NCBI RefSeq assembly: GCF_009856825.1
Contig: NZ_WVTD01000005.1
Coordinates: forward strand, 213,292 to 277,291
Reading direction: 5' to 3'
Source: Novosphingobium silvae
GTDB lineage: Bacteria > Pseudomonadota > Alphaproteobacteria > Sphingomonadales > Sphingomonadaceae
DNA: 64,000 bases
The position numbers and the translations under genes were made by a program. Below, piece after piece: positions 8,816 to 20,400 of this stretch (position 1 is the stretch's first letter; every line of letters begins with the position of its first letter). The notes under the pieces are model-generated. The model was not told the origin of the DNA. It did not search any database and saw only the letters and a program-made list of their open reading frames with translations.

Positions 8816-10516
8816 CTACTTACGTGCGCTGGGGGCACGCGCCTCGCTGTAAGTCGGAATGCTGGCCGCAGGCGCGTCGAGGCGAACCCATAGCGCCAGC
8901 GCCACCGCGCCTGCCAGGAGAACTGCGGCCAACGGCGCACTGCGCGTGATAGCGGGGCGAAGCTGCAGGAAAGCGAGCCATGTGGTCGCCAGCGGCAGCA
9001 CCGCCACCATCGGCAGCATCGGCCCTACCGCCTGCATCAGCGTGTATCCCAGCATCAGGCCGTATCCGCCGACGAGCGGGGCGACGACCGCCCCCGCCGC
9101 GAGCCCTGCATTCCCGCGCAGGCGAAGCAGGGCGACCACGCCTCCCAGCATCAGCGGGATCGTCAGCACGTAGGCGGCGACCGGCGCCAGCGCTTGCAGC
9201 GCCGCCCCGGCAACCCACAGCGGAACCGCGAAGCCGGCTTCCCCCGAAGGCGTGGCAGGCTTGCGCCCGGCTATCAGGATGCCTGCGGCAAGGCAGGCGC
9301 ATAGCGCCATGGCCTGCAGCCTCGGGATCGCCGCGAGCCGGTCGTAGTAGTCTGCCGCAGGTCCCGCGCCCGAAAGCAGGTTGAGCAGGTACAGCCCGCC
9401 GCCCGAGATCGCAACGAGCGCCAGCATGCGCCCTGCCCCGCCTGCGAGTTCCCGGATGTCGAAGCGCCGCGCCGCGAGCGCCCCATAGCCGATGAGCGCG
9501 ACCGCCAGCATGCCCCATCCCCAGGCAGTGGCGTAATGAAGCACGAACAGTCCGAAAACGTCGAAGAAGACGATGTCCGGCGCCCTGCCTGGCAGCTGCG
9601 CCGCCTGCGACAGAGCGCGGGCAAGGCCGAGCGCCTGCTCTCCCATCTGCTGCAGAGCGCCGGTATCCAGCGCCTGCGGGGTCGCAAGCGGAGAATGGTA
9701 AAGGTGGGCACGCCCGATGAACGCGATATTCCACGCCGCATAGCCGCGCGGCAAAGCCACGCTCAGATCCGTGTCGTTGGGAAGCACGCTGTAGATGAAG
9801 GTCGCCAGCGACGTACCCGCCGGATGAGGTGCCGTCGCGGCCCAGGCCCGGGCGACGTCACCGTTCAGCGACGAGGTCTGGAACAGGTTGGCCTTGCCGC
9901 CCCCGCCCCGCGCCTCGAGGTTGACCACGGCGCCGATGCGCCTGCGCTCCGGCGCCTCGGCGAAGAACAGCTTCGCGCCGGTCAGTCCGGCCTCCTCGCC
10001 GTCCGTCAGGATGACGATCACGTCACGCCGGCGCGCGGGGTCGAGCGAAAGCGCGCGCACCGTCTCGAGGATGGCGGCAACGCCTGCTCCGTCGTCGGCT
10101 GCCGCAGGCGATCCGGGCACGCTGTCGTAATGCGCCATGAGAGCCACCGCAGGCAGCGCAGGCTCCCGCCCGGGAAGCAGGCCGATGACGTTGACGAGCG
10201 GGATAGTGTCCGCCGCGGTCCCGTTATGCCGGTTGAACCATGCGCGCATCTCCTGCGGGAACGCGCCGTCCTGCGTGCGCACGATCAGCCCCATCGCCCT
10301 CAGCCGCTGGACGAGATGGCTGCGCACCGTTGCGTGTTCGCGCGAACCGCTGGGGTGGGGATGCCTGCCGATGCGCTTCACGTCCGCCATCGCGCGTCCC
10401 GCCGAAAACCCTTCGGCAGGAGCGGATGGCCCCTTTGCCGGCGGCGGCGTCGAGCCGAGCACCGCCAGACCGACCGCTAGGACGAGCGCGGCCACGAATG
10501 CCTTGATATTCCCCAA
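8816..10516 (-). CDS. M28-family zinc metallopeptidase with polytopic membrane C-terminus
   Basis: About 566 residues. The chosen start is TTG 10516 (then GNIKAFVAALVLAVGLAVLG), preceded by GGGAG and opening with a signal anchor. A longer reading would run into the antisense of rpiB. Residues 105-205 hold the M28 metal ligands: MAHYDSVPG (His129, Asp131), ADDGAG (Asp141/142), LTDGEEAGL (Glu174/175) and VNLEARG. From about residue 290 there are roughly eight hydrophobic segments. The layout resembles membrane M28 peptidases such as ERMP1-like proteins. The catalytic domain probably faces the periplasm. Confidence 0.82.
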   Translation of the reverse strand: MGNIKAFVAALVLAVGLAVLGSTPPPAKGPSAPAEGFSAGRAMADVKRIGRHPHPSGSREHATVRSHLVQRLRAMGLIVRTQDGAFPQEMRAWFNRHNGTAADTIPLVNVIGLLPGREPALPAVALMAHYDSVPGSPAAADDGAGVAAILETVRALSLDPARRRDVIVILTDGEEAGLTGAKLFFAEAPERRRIGAVVNLEARGGGGKANLFQTSSLNGDVARAWAATAPHPAGTSLATFIYSVLPNDTDLSVALPRGYAAWNIAFIGRAHLYHSPLATPQALDTGALQQMGEQALGLARALSQAAQLPGRAPDIVFFDVFGLFVLHYATAWGWGMLAVALIGYGALAARRFDIRELAGGAGRMLALVAISGGGLYLLNLLSGAGPAADYYDRLAAIPRLQAMALCACLAAGILIAGRKPATPSGEAGFAVPLWVAGAALQALAPVAAYVLTIPLMLGGVVALLRLRGNAGLAAGAVVAPLVGGYGLMLGYTLMQAVGPMLPMVAVLPLATTWLAFLQLRPAITRSAPLAAVLLAGAVALALWVRLDAPAASIPTYSEARAPSARK

Positions 10517-10666
10517 CGCAATCTCCCGGTCATCGGCGACAGGCCAGCCTCGTAACGCACGAAAAGCACGGCGGCACCTGTCGGTAGCGCGAGACTGGCC
10601 ATGCGGGCAACTCGGGACTAAGGGGAGGCGCAAACGAATCCCCGTGAGAAGGACAGACCTCCTCCC

Positions 10667-11104
10667 ATGCGCATTGCGATTGCATCCGATCACGCCGCCG
10701 TCGACCTCAAGGCCGAACTGCGCGAGTATCTCATCGAACTCGGCCACGAAGTCGCCGACCTCGGACCGGAAACCGCCGACCGGGTGGACTATCCCGACTA
10801 TGGCTACAAGCTCGCCTCCGTGGTCGCCGACGGCACCGCGCAGTTCGGCGTGGCGCTCTGCGGCTCGGGCATCGGCATCTCGATCGCCGTGAACCGCGAC
10901 CCCGCCTGCCGCTGCGCGCTGGTGTCGGAGCCCCTGTCGGCCGCGCTCGCCCGCGAGCACAACGATGCCAACGTCATCGCCATGGGCGCGCGGCTGATCG
11001 GGGTCGACATGGCCAAAGCCTGCCTCGATGCATTCCTCTCGGCCGAGTTCGGCGGCGGACGCCACGCCGGCCGGGTCGAGAAGCTCTCCAACCCCTCGTT
11101 CTGA
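10667..11104 (+). CDS. rpiB: ribose-5-phosphate isomerase B
   Basis: The 145-residue protein of the RpiB/LacAB family interconverts ribose 5-phosphate and ribulose 5-phosphate. Visible motifs are the N-terminal [11 protein letters not shown], the active-site Cys in [14 protein letters not shown], and [14 protein letters not shown]. Length equals the family norm. It starts 20 bases after CGTGAGAAGGAC and is followed 20 bases later by glyA, so the two form one unit, an arrangement common in alphaproteobacteria. Confidence 0.96.
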   Translation: MRIAIASDHAAVDLKAELREYLIELGHEVADLGPETADRVDYPDYGYKLASVVADGTAQFGVALCGSGIGISIAVNRDPACRCALVSEPLSAALAREHNDANVIAMGARLIGVDMAKACLDAFLSAEFGGGRHAGRVEKLSNPSF

Positions 11105-11124
11105 TCGAAGAGGTCCCAAGAACC

Positions 11125-12438
11125 ATGTCCACAGAAACACTGACTGGCGAAACCGCCATCCGTTCTCCCGGCTTCTTCACCGACACGATCGCCCAGAGCG
11201 ACCCCGATGTCGCGAAGGCGATCGGCCACGAGCTCAAGCGCGAGCGCAAGCAGATCGAACTCATCGCATCGGAAAACATCGTCTCGAAGGCGGTTCTCGA
11301 GGCGCAGGGATCGGTGCTCACCAACAAGTACGCCGAAGGCTACCCGGGCAAGCGCTATTATCAGGGGTGCGAGCCCTCGGACGAGGTCGAGACCCTTGCC
11401 ATCGAGCGCGCCAAGCAGCTCTTCGACTGCGGCTTCGCCAACGTCCAGCCTCACTCGGGCGCACAGGCCAACGGTGCGGTGCTGCTCGCGACCGTGAAGC
11501 CCGGCGACACCGTCATGGGCATGAGCCTGGACGCCGGCGGCCATCTTACCCACGGCGCAAAGGCGGCGCTCTCGGGCAAGTGGTTCAACGCCGTGCAGTA
11601 CGGCGTCACCAAGGACACGCACCTGATCGACTACGACCAGGTCGAGGCCCTTGCGCGCGAGCACAATCCCAAGCTCATCATCGCGGGCGGTTCGGCCTAT
11701 CCGCGCGTGATCGACTTCAAGCGCATGCGCGAAATCGCCGATGCCGTCGGCGCGATCTTCCAGGTCGACATGGCCCACTTCGCGGGTCTGGTCGCGGCGG
11801 GACTGCACCCCTCGCCCTTCCCGCACGCCCACATCGCCACCACCACCACGCACAAGACCCTGCGTGGCCCGCGTGGCGGCATGATCCTCACCAATGACGA
11901 GGCGCTGGCGAAGAAGATCAACTCGGCGGTGTTCCCCGGCCTTCAGGGCGGACCGCTTATGCATGTCGTGGCCGCCAAGGCCGTCGCCTTCGGCGAAGCG
12001 CTGCGCCCCGAGTTCAAGGACTACGCCGCGCGCGTGATCGAGAATGCCAAGGTCCTCGCCGAGACGCTGGCCTCGCGCGGCGCCGCGATCGTCTCGGGCG
12101 GCACGGACACGCACCTTGCGCTCGTCGACCTGACGCCGCTGGGCGTCACCGGCAAGGACGCCGACGAGGCACTGGAGCGTGCCGGCATCACCTGCAACAA
12201 GAACGGCATTCCCTTCGATCCGCTGCCGCCCATGAAGACCAGCGGCATCCGCGTGGGATCGCCGGCTGGCACGACTCGCGGTTTCGGTCCCGAGGAGTTC
12301 CGCGAAATCGGCAACATGGTCGCCGACGTTCTCGACGGTCTGGCCAAGAATGGCGAGGCGGGCGACGCTCAGGTGGAGCAGAACGTGCGCCTGCGCGTTG
12401 AAGCGCTGTGTGACCGTTTCCCCATCTACGAGGACTGA
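11125..12438 (+). CDS. glyA: serine hydroxymethyltransferase
   Basis: A 437-residue PLP enzyme that converts serine and tetrahydrofolate to glycine and methylene-tetrahydrofolate. It carries the early signature [19 protein letters not shown], the PLP-lysine motif [14 protein letters not shown], and C-terminal [19 protein letters not shown]. The folding and length are standard. It is the second gene of rpiB-glyA-(small membrane protein)-nrdR-trmJ. The next start is only 5 bases beyond its stop. Confidence 0.98.
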   Translation: MSTETLTGETAIRSPGFFTDTIAQSDPDVAKAIGHELKRERKQIELIASENIVSKAVLEAQGSVLTNKYAEGYPGKRYYQGCEPSDEVETLAIERAKQLFDCGFANVQPHSGAQANGAVLLATVKPGDTVMGMSLDAGGHLTHGAKAALSGKWFNAVQYGVTKDTHLIDYDQVEALAREHNPKLIIAGGSAYPRVIDFKRMREIADAVGAIFQVDMAHFAGLVAAGLHPSPFPHAHIATTTTHKTLRGPRGGMILTNDEALAKKINSAVFPGLQGGPLMHVVAAKAVAFGEALRPEFKDYAARVIENAKVLAETLASRGAAIVSGGTDTHLALVDLTPLGVTGKDADEALERAGITCNKNGIPFDPLPPMKTSGIRVGSPAGTTRGFGPEEFREIGNMVADVLDGLAKNGEAGDAQVEQNVRLRVEALCDRFPIYED

Positions 12439-12443
12439 CCAAG

Positions 12444-12671
12444 ATGACCGACCCCCAGCGCCCCAACCAGAACGGCGACTTCGTGACCGATGCACGCCAG
12501 GAACTCGCCGGAATGCTCAACGATGGCATGGCCCATCCTTCGACCAAGCCGGTTCTGCTCTGGGGCGCTGCGGGCGCGGTCGCCGCTGCGTTTCTGCCTT
12601 TCGTGTCCATACCGATGGGCCTTGCGGCAGGCGCAGGTTACAAGTTCTACAAGCGGGTACGCCCTGATTGA
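12444..12671 (+). CDS. small membrane protein of unknown function between glyA and nrdR
   Basis: 75 residues: a polar N-terminal half (MTDPQRPNQNGDF, then a helix QELAGMLNDGMA) and one hydrophobic stretch (about 38-66, LLWGAAGAVAAAFLPF then IPMGLAAGAGYKFY) with a basic end KRVRPD. It begins 5 bases after glyA and ends 14 bases before nrdR, so it is part of the operon. It probably sits in the inner membrane. The function is unknown. Confidence 0.7.
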   Translation: MTDPQRPNQNGDFVTDARQELAGMLNDGMAHPSTKPVLLWGAAGAVAAAFLPFVSIPMGLAAGAGYKFYKRVRPD

Positions 12672-12685
12672 TCGAAAGTAACTGA

Positions 12686-13162
12686 ATGCGCTGTCCTTTT
12701 TGCGCCCACGACGATTCCCAGGTCAAGGACAGCCGCCCGACCGAGGATGCCACCGCGATCCGCAGGCGCCGCCAGTGTTCGAGCTGCGGCGCCCGCTTCA
12801 CGACGTTCGAGCGCGTGCAGCTGCGCGAGATCGTGGTGGTCAAGAGCGACGACGCCTCGGGCGAACCCCGTCGCGAACCTTTCGATCGCGCCAAGATCGA
12901 GCAGTCGGTGACGCTGGCCTGCCGCAAGCGGGGCATCGGCCGCGACCAGATCGATCGCCTCGCTTCGGGCGTCCAGCGGCAGGTGGAAACTTCGGGCGAG
13001 ACCGAGGTGCCATCGCGCGTCATCGGCGAGCTTGTGATGGAGGGCCTGCGCCAACTGGACTCGGTGGCGTACATCCGCTTCGCCAGCGTCTACCGGGCGT
13101 TCAACGAAGCCAGGGATTTCGAGGAATTTGCAGGAACCGTGCGTGATGTCGGCGTCAATTGA
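12686..13162 (+). CDS. nrdR: transcriptional repressor NrdR
   Basis: 158 residues with the NrdR layout: a zinc ribbon ([10 protein letters not shown], then [12 protein letters not shown]; Cys3, Cys6 and the second CxxC near 31-34) and an ATP-cone domain (about 48-140, with [13 protein letters not shown]). NrdR represses ribonucleotide reductase genes in response to nucleotide levels. Its own target boxes are not evident in this window. The end overlaps the trmJ start by 17 bases. Confidence 0.97.
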   Translation: MRCPFCAHDDSQVKDSRPTEDATAIRRRRQCSSCGARFTTFERVQLREIVVVKSDDASGEPRREPFDRAKIEQSVTLACRKRGIGRDQIDRLASGVQRQVETSGETEVPSRVIGELVMEGLRQLDSVAYIRFASVYRAFNEARDFEEFAGTVRDVGVN

Positions 13163-13904
13163 AGTGAAGCAGCCCGTCATCGTGCTGGTCCGCCCGCAGC
13201 TGGGCGAGAATATCGGCAAGGCCGCCCGCGCCATGCTCAACTTCGGGCTGACGGAGATGCGGCTCGTCTCTCCGCGCGATGGCTGGCCCAACCCCTCGGC
13301 GGGTCCGGCCGCGGCTGGCGCGGACGAAGTGCTGGAGCATGCGAAGGTCTTCGAGACTCTCGCCGATGCCGTGCACGACTGTGCCAACGTCTACGCCACC
13401 ACTGTGCGCAAACGCGGCGTCACCAAGCCCGTCGTCACGCCCGAAGAAGCCGCGCACGAGGTGCATAAAGATGCCGGCCGCTCGGCCTATGTCTTCGGAC
13501 CCGAGCGTTCGGGGCTGGAAACCGAGGACGTCGCACTGGCCCGTGCCATCCTGACAGTGCCCATCAACCCGGCGTTCGCCTCGCTCAATCTCGCGCAGGC
13601 CGTAATCCTTTGCGCCTACGAATGGTCCAAGGGAGCGGCGCTCGCACAGCCCACGCTGGAGGAACTGCTCCCCCCTGCTCCGCAGCTTGAGCTCGAAGGC
13701 ATGATCGGCCAGTTCGAGCGGCTGCTGGAGCCGACCAACTACTTCTATCCCGAAAGTCGCGCGGCGGCCACCAGGCTCACCTTGCGCAACATGCTGACCA
13801 AGCCCGGCTGGAACAGCCTGGAAGTTCGCACGATGCGCGGCGTTCTCAGCGCGCTGGGCGGCAACCGCAAGCCTCGCGAAGTCGGGACGCCGCAGCCGGA
13901 CTGA
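13146..13904 (+). CDS. trmJ: tRNA/rRNA methyltransferase of the TrmJ/SpoU family
   Basis: About 252 residues, a SPOUT-class 2'-O-methyltransferase. Motif 1 is [19 protein letters not shown]. Motifs 2 and 3 are [14 protein letters not shown] and [16 protein letters not shown]. The C-terminal helical extension (about 165-252) fits TrmJ, which modifies position 32 of tRNAs. The start ATG 13146 ([13 protein letters not shown]) lies inside the end of nrdR. An earlier in-frame start at 13128 would extend the overlap. The target nucleotide is inferred from family. Confidence 0.85.
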   Translation: MSASIEVKQPVIVLVRPQLGENIGKAARAMLNFGLTEMRLVSPRDGWPNPSAGPAAAGADEVLEHAKVFETLADAVHDCANVYATTVRKRGVTKPVVTPEEAAHEVHKDAGRSAYVFGPERSGLETEDVALARAILTVPINPAFASLNLAQAVILCAYEWSKGAALAQPTLEELLPPAPQLELEGMIGQFERLLEPTNYFYPESRAAATRLTLRNMLTKPGWNSLEVRTMRGVLSALGGNRKPREVGTPQPD

Positions 13905-13922
13905 CCGGGCGGCCGCTTTCCC

Positions 13923-13950
13923 TTGACTCCCTGCCCGAAAGCGCTAAGGG
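13923..13950 (+). promoter_or_regulatory. rpsD promoter
   Basis: TTGACT, 16 bases, then TAAGGG lie about 165 bases upstream of the rpsD start. A TTGAC with a CTAAGG-type -10 is, as I recall it, a frequent strong-promoter form in sphingomonads. It leaves a long untranslated leader. Confidence 0.6.
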
Positions 13951-14118
13951 CCACGCCTTCACATGGCGCCTGCCCTTTCGGGCCGGTTCGACCACTCGGC
14001 CCCGCACTCCGGTGAAGCGGCGGCCGCATCCCGCACGGTAAGGCTGGATGGTGCACCCCGGAAAACTATGGATCGCGCCGCCACAGTGGCAGCGCGGCAG
14101 CAGAATGGAAGTAGACTT

Positions 14119-14733
14119 ATGTCGAAGCGCAAGAGCGCCAAGTACAAACTCGATCGTCGTATGGGCGAGAACATCTGGGGCCGTCCCAAGAGCTCGGTGA
14201 ACCGCCGCAGCTACGGCCCGGGCCAGCACGGCCAGCGCCGCAAGAGCAAGGTTTCCGACTTCGGCCTGCAGCTGCGCGCCAAGCAGAAGCTCAAGGGCTA
14301 CTACGGCGACGTGACCGAGAAGCAGTTCAAGCGCACCTACCAGGAAGCGTCCTCGATGAAGGGCGACACCGGCCAGAACCTGATCGGTCTGCTGGAGCAG
14401 CGCCTCGACATGGTCGTGTACCGCGCCAAGTTCGCGCCGACCATCTTCTCGGCCCGCCAGATCGTTTCGCACGGCCACATCCGCGTCAACGGTGTGAAGT
14501 GCAACATCGCTTCGCGCCGCGTGCGCGTGGGTGACATCATCAGCCTGGGCAACAAGGCCAAGGAAATGGCTCTCATCCTCGAAGCGCAGAACCTGCCCGA
14601 GCGCGAAGTGCCCGACTACGTCGCTCAGGACGGCACCGACAAGGTGACCTTCGTTCGCGTGCCCACGCTCGACGAAGTGCCTTATCCGGTGAAGATGGAA
14701 CCGAACCTGGTCGTCGAGTTCTACTCGCGCTGA
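14119..14733 (+). CDS. rpsD: 30S ribosomal protein S4
   Basis: 204 residues, beginning [21 protein letters not shown]. Downstream are the S4 N-terminal domain ([18 protein letters not shown]) and the S4 RNA-binding fold ([20 protein letters not shown], then [13 protein letters not shown]). S4 nucleates assembly of the 30S 5' domain. The start is set by GGAAG about seven bases upstream, and longer in-frame readings lack ribosomal character. It is transcribed alone from the promoter near 13923 and ends at a strong terminator. Confidence 0.98.
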   Translation: MSKRKSAKYKLDRRMGENIWGRPKSSVNRRSYGPGQHGQRRKSKVSDFGLQLRAKQKLKGYYGDVTEKQFKRTYQEASSMKGDTGQNLIGLLEQRLDMVVYRAKFAPTIFSARQIVSHGHIRVNGVKCNIASRRVRVGDIISLGNKAKEMALILEAQNLPEREVPDYVAQDGTDKVTFVRVPTLDEVPYPVKMEPNLVVEFYSR

Positions 14734-14760
14734 TCGGTCTTCCTTCGGGAACGAACATGC

Positions 14761-14791
14761 AAAAAGGCGGTCTTTCGAGGCCGCCTTTTTT
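14761..14791 (+). terminator. intrinsic terminator of rpsD
   Basis: AAAAAGGCGGTCT pairs with AGGCCGCCTTTTT around a TTCG tetraloop, with a T-run at the 3' side. The symmetric A/T flanks mean it could work on both strands. Confidence 0.93.
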
Positions 14792-14898
14792 CTTGTCCGC
14801 GTCGTGCAGTCCGCCAGCTTCGGCAGACGCAAAATATTACACGATTTGCTCGACTTGTCCGGGAACTGTCGCATGTTTCTGCGCATTACCGGGGCATC

Positions 14899-15102
14899 AT
14901 GAAACGCTATCGCTTCGTCACTCCCCATCGCACCGGCAAATGGTATTCCGACCTGCAGACCGCGCAGCGACACGCCTGCGAAATCGGTGCGGGTTTCCTC
15001 GACGGAATGACCGGCAAGTTCGTCGCCTACGTCGAGACCATGCTGGAAGTCGGCAATGCCGATGACGTGACTGGACCGAAGGACCAAGCCCTGGCAGCCT
15101 GA
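14899..15102 (+). CDS. small protein of unknown function
   Basis: 67 residues, MKRYRFVTPHRTGKWY followed by SDLQTAQRHACEIGAGFLD. It is soluble with no recognisable domain. GGGG lies about seven bases upstream of the ATG, and codon use is like its neighbours. It sits after the rpsD terminator and before the BenE-type transporter. The composition and aromatic-rich start look like a real conserved protein, but I cannot assign a role. Confidence 0.55.
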   Translation: MKRYRFVTPHRTGKWYSDLQTAQRHACEIGAGFLDGMTGKFVAYVETMLEVGNADDVTGPKDQALAA

Positions 15103-15157
15103 CGGCTCCGCTCCAGAAACATGGAGCCAAACCTGCCGGAGACGTTAAGAGCGCGGC

Positions 15158-16339
15158 ATGCACCGCCTTCTTCTTCCCGTCTCCGCCTGGTCCTCATCCT
15201 TCATCGCCGCGATCGTCGGCTTCGGCGGCACGGTAGCGCTGGTCGTCCAGGCTATGCAGGGGCTCGGTGCATCCGTCGCCCAGACCAGTTCCGCCGTCAC
15301 CGCCTTGTGCCTTGGCATTGCGGTGACCGGCGCGGCGCTGTCCGTCCGTTGCCGCATGCCGATCGCCCTGGCCTGGTCGACGCCGGGAGCTGCCCTCCTC
15401 GCCGCAGCGCCGCCCGCAACCACGTGGCCGGCAGCGCTCGGCGCATTCCTCTGTGCGGGCGCGTTGATGATCACCCTCGGAGCCGTTCCCGCCCTTGGCC
15501 GCCTGGCCCAGCGCATCCCTTCATCCATCGCATCGGGAATGCTGGCCGGAGTGCTGCTGCCGTTCTGCCTCGCGCTATTTCGCGCGGGAAACGCTGATCC
15601 GCTGCTGGTCTTCCTCGCCGTTCTGGTCTTTCTTGCAGCGCGGATACGCCTTCCGCTTTACGCCCTGCTCATGGTTCTGGCGACGGGCACCGCGCTGGTC
15701 GTGGTGCGTGGACAGATCGACGCCCTTCCGCCCGGAGCCACCTTCGGCGTGCTTGTTCCCGTGGTTCCGGAGTTCGCGTGGCAGCCGGTCGCCAGCATCG
15801 GACTGCCGCTCTTCCTGGTGACGCTTGCCTCGCAGAACCTGCCCGGCCTCGCTGTGCTGCGAAGCTTCGGGTACGAACCGGAGCCTTCCCGCCTGCTGAA
15901 GGGCACCGGAATCGCAACGATGATCAGCGCCCCCTTCGGTGCTCATGCCGTGAACCTCTCGGCGATCACAGCCGCCCTTTGCATGAGCCCCGAGGCTCTG
16001 CCCGCACGCTCCCGCCGCTGGCTCGTCGCCTGCATCTACGCGGGCTGGTATCTGGCGCTCGCGCTTTTCGCGCCCCTTCTGGTGCGGTTCTTCCTGGCAT
16101 TGCCGCCTGCGGCTCTCGCGACACTCACCGGGATCGCCTTGATCCCGGCCCTGACCGGCGCTGTCGAAGCGGCCCTGGCCGACAGGGAGGAGCGCGACGC
16201 CGCGATGGTGACGTTCCTCGCGGCCGGTTCGGGTATCACTGTCGCGGGCCTTGGAGGCGCGTTCTGGGGACTGGCCGCCGGCCTTTGCGCCCTTGCCCTG
16301 AAATGGCTGTTGCGGCGCAAGCCGGTGTTTCCGGGCTGA
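15158..16339 (+). CDS. benzoate/H+ symporter family protein (BenE-like)
   Basis: 393 residues with about twelve hydrophobic segments. The arrangement SSFIAAIVGFGGTVALVVQA near the start, SIASGMLAGVLLPF near 120, and SQNLPGLAVLRSFGYEP with APFGAHAVNLSAITAA around 220-270 are features of the BenE family of aromatic-acid/proton symporters. No aromatic degradation genes are nearby, so the substrate is unknown. It has no close partner gene and is convergent with tgt. Confidence 0.85.
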   Translation: MHRLLLPVSAWSSSFIAAIVGFGGTVALVVQAMQGLGASVAQTSSAVTALCLGIAVTGAALSVRCRMPIALAWSTPGAALLAAAPPATTWPAALGAFLCAGALMITLGAVPALGRLAQRIPSSIASGMLAGVLLPFCLALFRAGNADPLLVFLAVLVFLAARIRLPLYALLMVLATGTALVVVRGQIDALPPGATFGVLVPVVPEFAWQPVASIGLPLFLVTLASQNLPGLAVLRSFGYEPEPSRLLKGTGIATMISAPFGAHAVNLSAITAALCMSPEALPARSRRWLVACIYAGWYLALALFAPLLVRFFLALPPAALATLTGIALIPALTGAVEAALADREERDAAMVTFLAAGSGITVAGLGGAFWGLAAGLCALALKWLLRRKPVFPG

Positions 16340-16400
16340 TCCGGCGCGGGAGACCGCACCCAGTGCATGCTCCCCTTCAGCCGGGACATCCGGGACGGGC

Positions 16401-17531
16401 TTACTCCTTGCTGAAGTAATCTCGCCGGAAATCCGCCGCGAACGTCGCGAAGCGCTGGTCGGCGATGGCCTCGCGCATGCCCTGCATCAGCTGCTGGTAG
16501 AACCCGATGTTGTGCTCGGTCAGCAATATCGCGCCGAGCATTTCGCCGGCCTTGATCAGGTGGTGCAGATAGGCGCGGCTATATGTACCGCAGGTGGGAC
16601 ATGCGCAGCGCGGGTCCACGGGGCCGGTATCCTCTGCATGGCGGGCATTGCGCATGTTCAGGGGACCGTTCCAGGTGAAGGCCTGCCCGTTGCGTCCCGA
16701 ACGCGTCGGCAGCACGCAATCGAACATATCCACTCCGCGTTCCACGGCGCCGACGAGGTCGTCCGGCTTGCCCACGCCCATCAGATAGCGCGGACGGTCT
16801 GCCGGCAACTGCCCCGGCGCGAAATCCAGCGTGGCGAACATGGCTTCCTGCCCTTCGCCCACGGCAAGGCCGCCGATCGCATAGCCGTCGAAGCCGACGT
16901 CGGCCAACGCCTCCGCGCTTGTTCGCCGCAAGTCCTCGTCGAGCGCACCCTGCTGGATCCCGAATAACGCGGAAGCCTCGGCATGCTCGCCGCCCTGATC
17001 GAACGCGGCACGGCTGCGCCGCGCCCAGCGCATCGACATTTCCATCGAGCGTGCGATCACATCGCGCGGCTGGTCGATCTTGGGGCACTCGTCGAAGCAC
17101 ATGACGATGTCCGAGCCCAGCAGCCGCTGGATCTCCATCGATCGCTCCGGGCTCAACATATGGCGCGAGCCATCGATGTGGCTGGCGAAAGTGACGCCTT
17201 CCTCGGTGATCTTGCGCAGTTCCGACAGGCTCATCACCTGGTAGCCACCACTGTCGGTGAGGATCGGGCGGTCCCAGTTCATGAACTTGTGCAGCCCGCC
17301 AAGCCGCGCTACCCGCTCCGCCCCCGGACGGAGCATGAGATGGTAGGTGTTGCCAAGGATGATGTCGGCACCCGCCACGCGCACGTCCTGCGGCTTCATC
17401 GCCTTCACGGTGGCGGCGGTGCCCACGGGCATGAACGCGGGAGTGCGGATCTCGCCGCGGCGCATCTGGATCACGCCGGTGCGGGCTTTCCCGTCAGTCG
17501 CGTGGATGGAGAACTGGAAACGAGGCTTCAT
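16401..17531 (-). CDS. tgt: queuine tRNA-ribosyltransferase
   Basis: 376 residues. It exchanges guanine-34 of GUN-anticodon tRNAs for preQ1. The family markers are [14 protein letters not shown] (catalytic region), MCFDECP, the nucleophile stretch [16 protein letters not shown], and the zinc site [17 protein letters not shown]. Length is standard. queA, the next queuosine enzyme, lies 2.9 kb upstream on the same strand, separated by three unrelated genes. Confidence 0.97.
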   Translation of the reverse strand: MKPRFQFSIHATDGKARTGVIQMRRGEIRTPAFMPVGTAATVKAMKPQDVRVAGADIILGNTYHLMLRPGAERVARLGGLHKFMNWDRPILTDSGGYQVMSLSELRKITEEGVTFASHIDGSRHMLSPERSMEIQRLLGSDIVMCFDECPKIDQPRDVIARSMEMSMRWARRSRAAFDQGGEHAEASALFGIQQGALDEDLRRTSAEALADVGFDGYAIGGLAVGEGQEAMFATLDFAPGQLPADRPRYLMGVGKPDDLVGAVERGVDMFDCVLPTRSGRNGQAFTWNGPLNMRNARHAEDTGPVDPRCACPTCGTYSRAYLHHLIKAGEMLGAILLTEHNIGFYQQLMQGMREAIADQRFATFAADFRRDYFSKE

Positions 17532-17550
17532 GCCGCGCCCGTTACCGCGC

Positions 17551-18600
17551 CTAGAACCCGTAGACCAGCGAGAACCGCGAGATGGTGTCGGTCTTGAGCG
17601 ATCCGGCCGGAGGTGAGGTCTCGTGCTCGATCGCGTAGGACAGCTTCGCTCTCAGCCCCTTCACCAACCCGGATTCCAGCGCCGTCAGCGATGTGAAGGT
17701 GCTGTTGTCGGAGCCGACATAGGCGCTTGCGTCCTGCATCAGCTTCAACTGGGGATTGATGCGCCAGTCGAAATCCAGCGACGTGAGCATCGACCATGTC
17801 GTCTGATTCTGCTGGTCCACGTAGTTGATGCGACGGACGGCTGGACCCAGTTCCACCGCGAGTGTCGTCCTGCGTCCATTGAGAACCCGGTAGCCGAGAC
17901 CGCCCGAAAGCGAGTAGCGGTCTTCAAAGCCCTGGATGCGGTCGCGCTCGTACTGAACGCGTCCATAGGTGAAGAAGCCCTCGTTCAGGGTATAGCGCGG
18001 CTGGTAACCGGCCGAGAACTGCTCGCGCGTGACGGTGCCGCGGTCCTCCTGGTAATCGGCGCGGGCCTGCACCGTGTGCTCCCACTCGATCCCCTTTCGG
18101 TTGAAGTTGAAGGCCGCGGTGAAGCCGAAGTTGTCGGTATTGCCGGTCGAGCGGAAGGCGCCGAGTTCGACCTGTCCCTTCCAGAGTTCCAGCACCCCGG
18201 AGGCGCGGATGCGTGCAAGCTCCGCCTCGGTCTTGGCAGCAGCCTCGCGCGCGCGGCGATCGAGGTAGGCGCGGTGCAGATCGCGGATCTCGTCCTTGTC
18301 GTAGGGCTGGGTCGCCTGTGCGAACCGGACGACGGCCGCGACCGCAGCGCTGTCTTCGGTCTGCATCGCTGCGTCGAGCATGGCCCGAACCTGACGCGCG
18401 AGACGCGGCTTCTCGACCTTGATGAAGGGAACGTAGCGGGGATAGGGCGCAAGCTCCAGCACCAGTGGGGGCGGCTCTGCCGGAAGGACGATCAGCGGCG
18501 CGGCCTCGTCCTGCGCCTGCGCGGACGCAGGCAGCAGGACGAGCGCCAGCCCCGCGGGAAGGCCGCGTACTGCCATCATGCGGAGAAGGCGGCAGGTCAT
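17551..18600 (-). CDS. DUF481 (YdiY-like) outer-membrane protein
   Basis: About 349 residues with a signal peptide ([15 protein letters not shown]), an alpha-helical region (about 50-130, rich in Ala, Arg and Glu) and a C-terminal beta-barrel-like region from about 140 with alternating aromatic and polar strands, ending SRFSLVYGF as outer-membrane proteins often do. It matches the DUF481 family. The start at 18600 overlaps the stop of the ABC permease as ATGA. A second start lies at 18579. The function is unknown; a link to the adjacent exporter is only positional. Confidence 0.75.
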   Translation of the reverse strand: MTCRLLRMMAVRGLPAGLALVLLPASAQAQDEAAPLIVLPAEPPPLVLELAPYPRYVPFIKVEKPRLARQVRAMLDAAMQTEDSAAVAAVVRFAQATQPYDKDEIRDLHRAYLDRRAREAAAKTEAELARIRASGVLELWKGQVELGAFRSTGNTDNFGFTAAFNFNRKGIEWEHTVQARADYQEDRGTVTREQFSAGYQPRYTLNEGFFTYGRVQYERDRIQGFEDRYSLSGGLGYRVLNGRRTTLAVELGPAVRRINYVDQQNQTTWSMLTSLDFDWRINPQLKLMQDASAYVGSDNSTFTSLTALESGLVKGLRAKLSYAIEHETSPPAGSLKTDTISRFSLVYGF

Positions 18601-19366
18601 GTGCGCAGGCGCCATCCGGTGCGGAACACCCAGCTGATGAACCCCACGCAGACGAGCAGGAACAGCAGCGTCAGCCCGAGCGAGAGGCCGATGGGAACGT
18701 CGGAACTTCCGTAGAACGTCCAGCGCAGTCCGTTGACGAGGTAGACGATGGGGTTCGCCATCGCCACTGCACGCCAGGGTTCGGGCAGCGAATCGATCGA
18801 GTAGAAGGTTCCGCCAAGGAAGGTCAGCGGGGTGAGGATCAGCATCGGCACGATGGTCAGCTTCTCGAAGCTGTCCGCCCATATCCCCAGGATGAACCCG
18901 AATAGGGAGAAGCTCGCCGATACCAGCAGGATATAGAGGAACGCATAGAAGGGGTGCGCGATCGAGTAGTCGACGCAGAAGCTCGCCGTCAGAAGGATGA
19001 TGGCGGCCAGGATCAGCGACTTGGTCGCAGCCGCGCCGACGAAGCCGACCAGCGTTTCGGCTACTCCCACGGGTGCGGAGAGCAGTTCGTAGATGGCGCC
19101 TGTGAAGCGCGGCATGTAGATCCCGAAGCTGGCATTGGACGTGCTTTCACCCAGGATCGTCAGCAACAGCAGCCCGGGCACGATGAAGGCGCCGTAGTTC
19201 AGGCCATCCACGCCGCCGCTCATCTGGCTGCCGATGGCGGCGCCGAAGACGACGAAGTAGAGCGTCGTGGTGAGAACCGGTGCAAGGATGGACTGCAGCG
19301 CCGTGCGAAAGGCGCGCATCAGTTCCTGCTTGTAGATTGTCCAGGCGCTGCGAACGTTGAAGATGT

Positions 19367-19370
<4 letters not shown>
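18597..19370 (-). CDS. ABC-2 type transporter permease (YadH-like)
   Basis: 257 residues with six hydrophobic segments, an amphipathic start (VRSAWTIYKQELMRAFRT), and the ABC-2 signature region FLGGTFYSIDSLPEPWR. It forms the membrane half of an exporter with the ATPase encoded immediately upstream, overlapping it by four bases (ATGA). Similar pairs (YadGH, NodIJ-like) export lipids, polysaccharides or drugs. The substrate cannot be told here. Confidence 0.9.
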
Positions 19371-20323
<953 letters not shown>

Positions 20324-20400
20324 GGCCCCTGAATGGGACGGAAAGCGCCGTTGGCCAACCCCCTTCGACGCATAATTGTCCGATTATTCGGATGCCTGGC

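Noticed and set aside
13846..15087. A 413-codon minus-strand frame over rpsD.
   Set aside because: It is antisense to ribosomal protein S4 and crosses its terminator.
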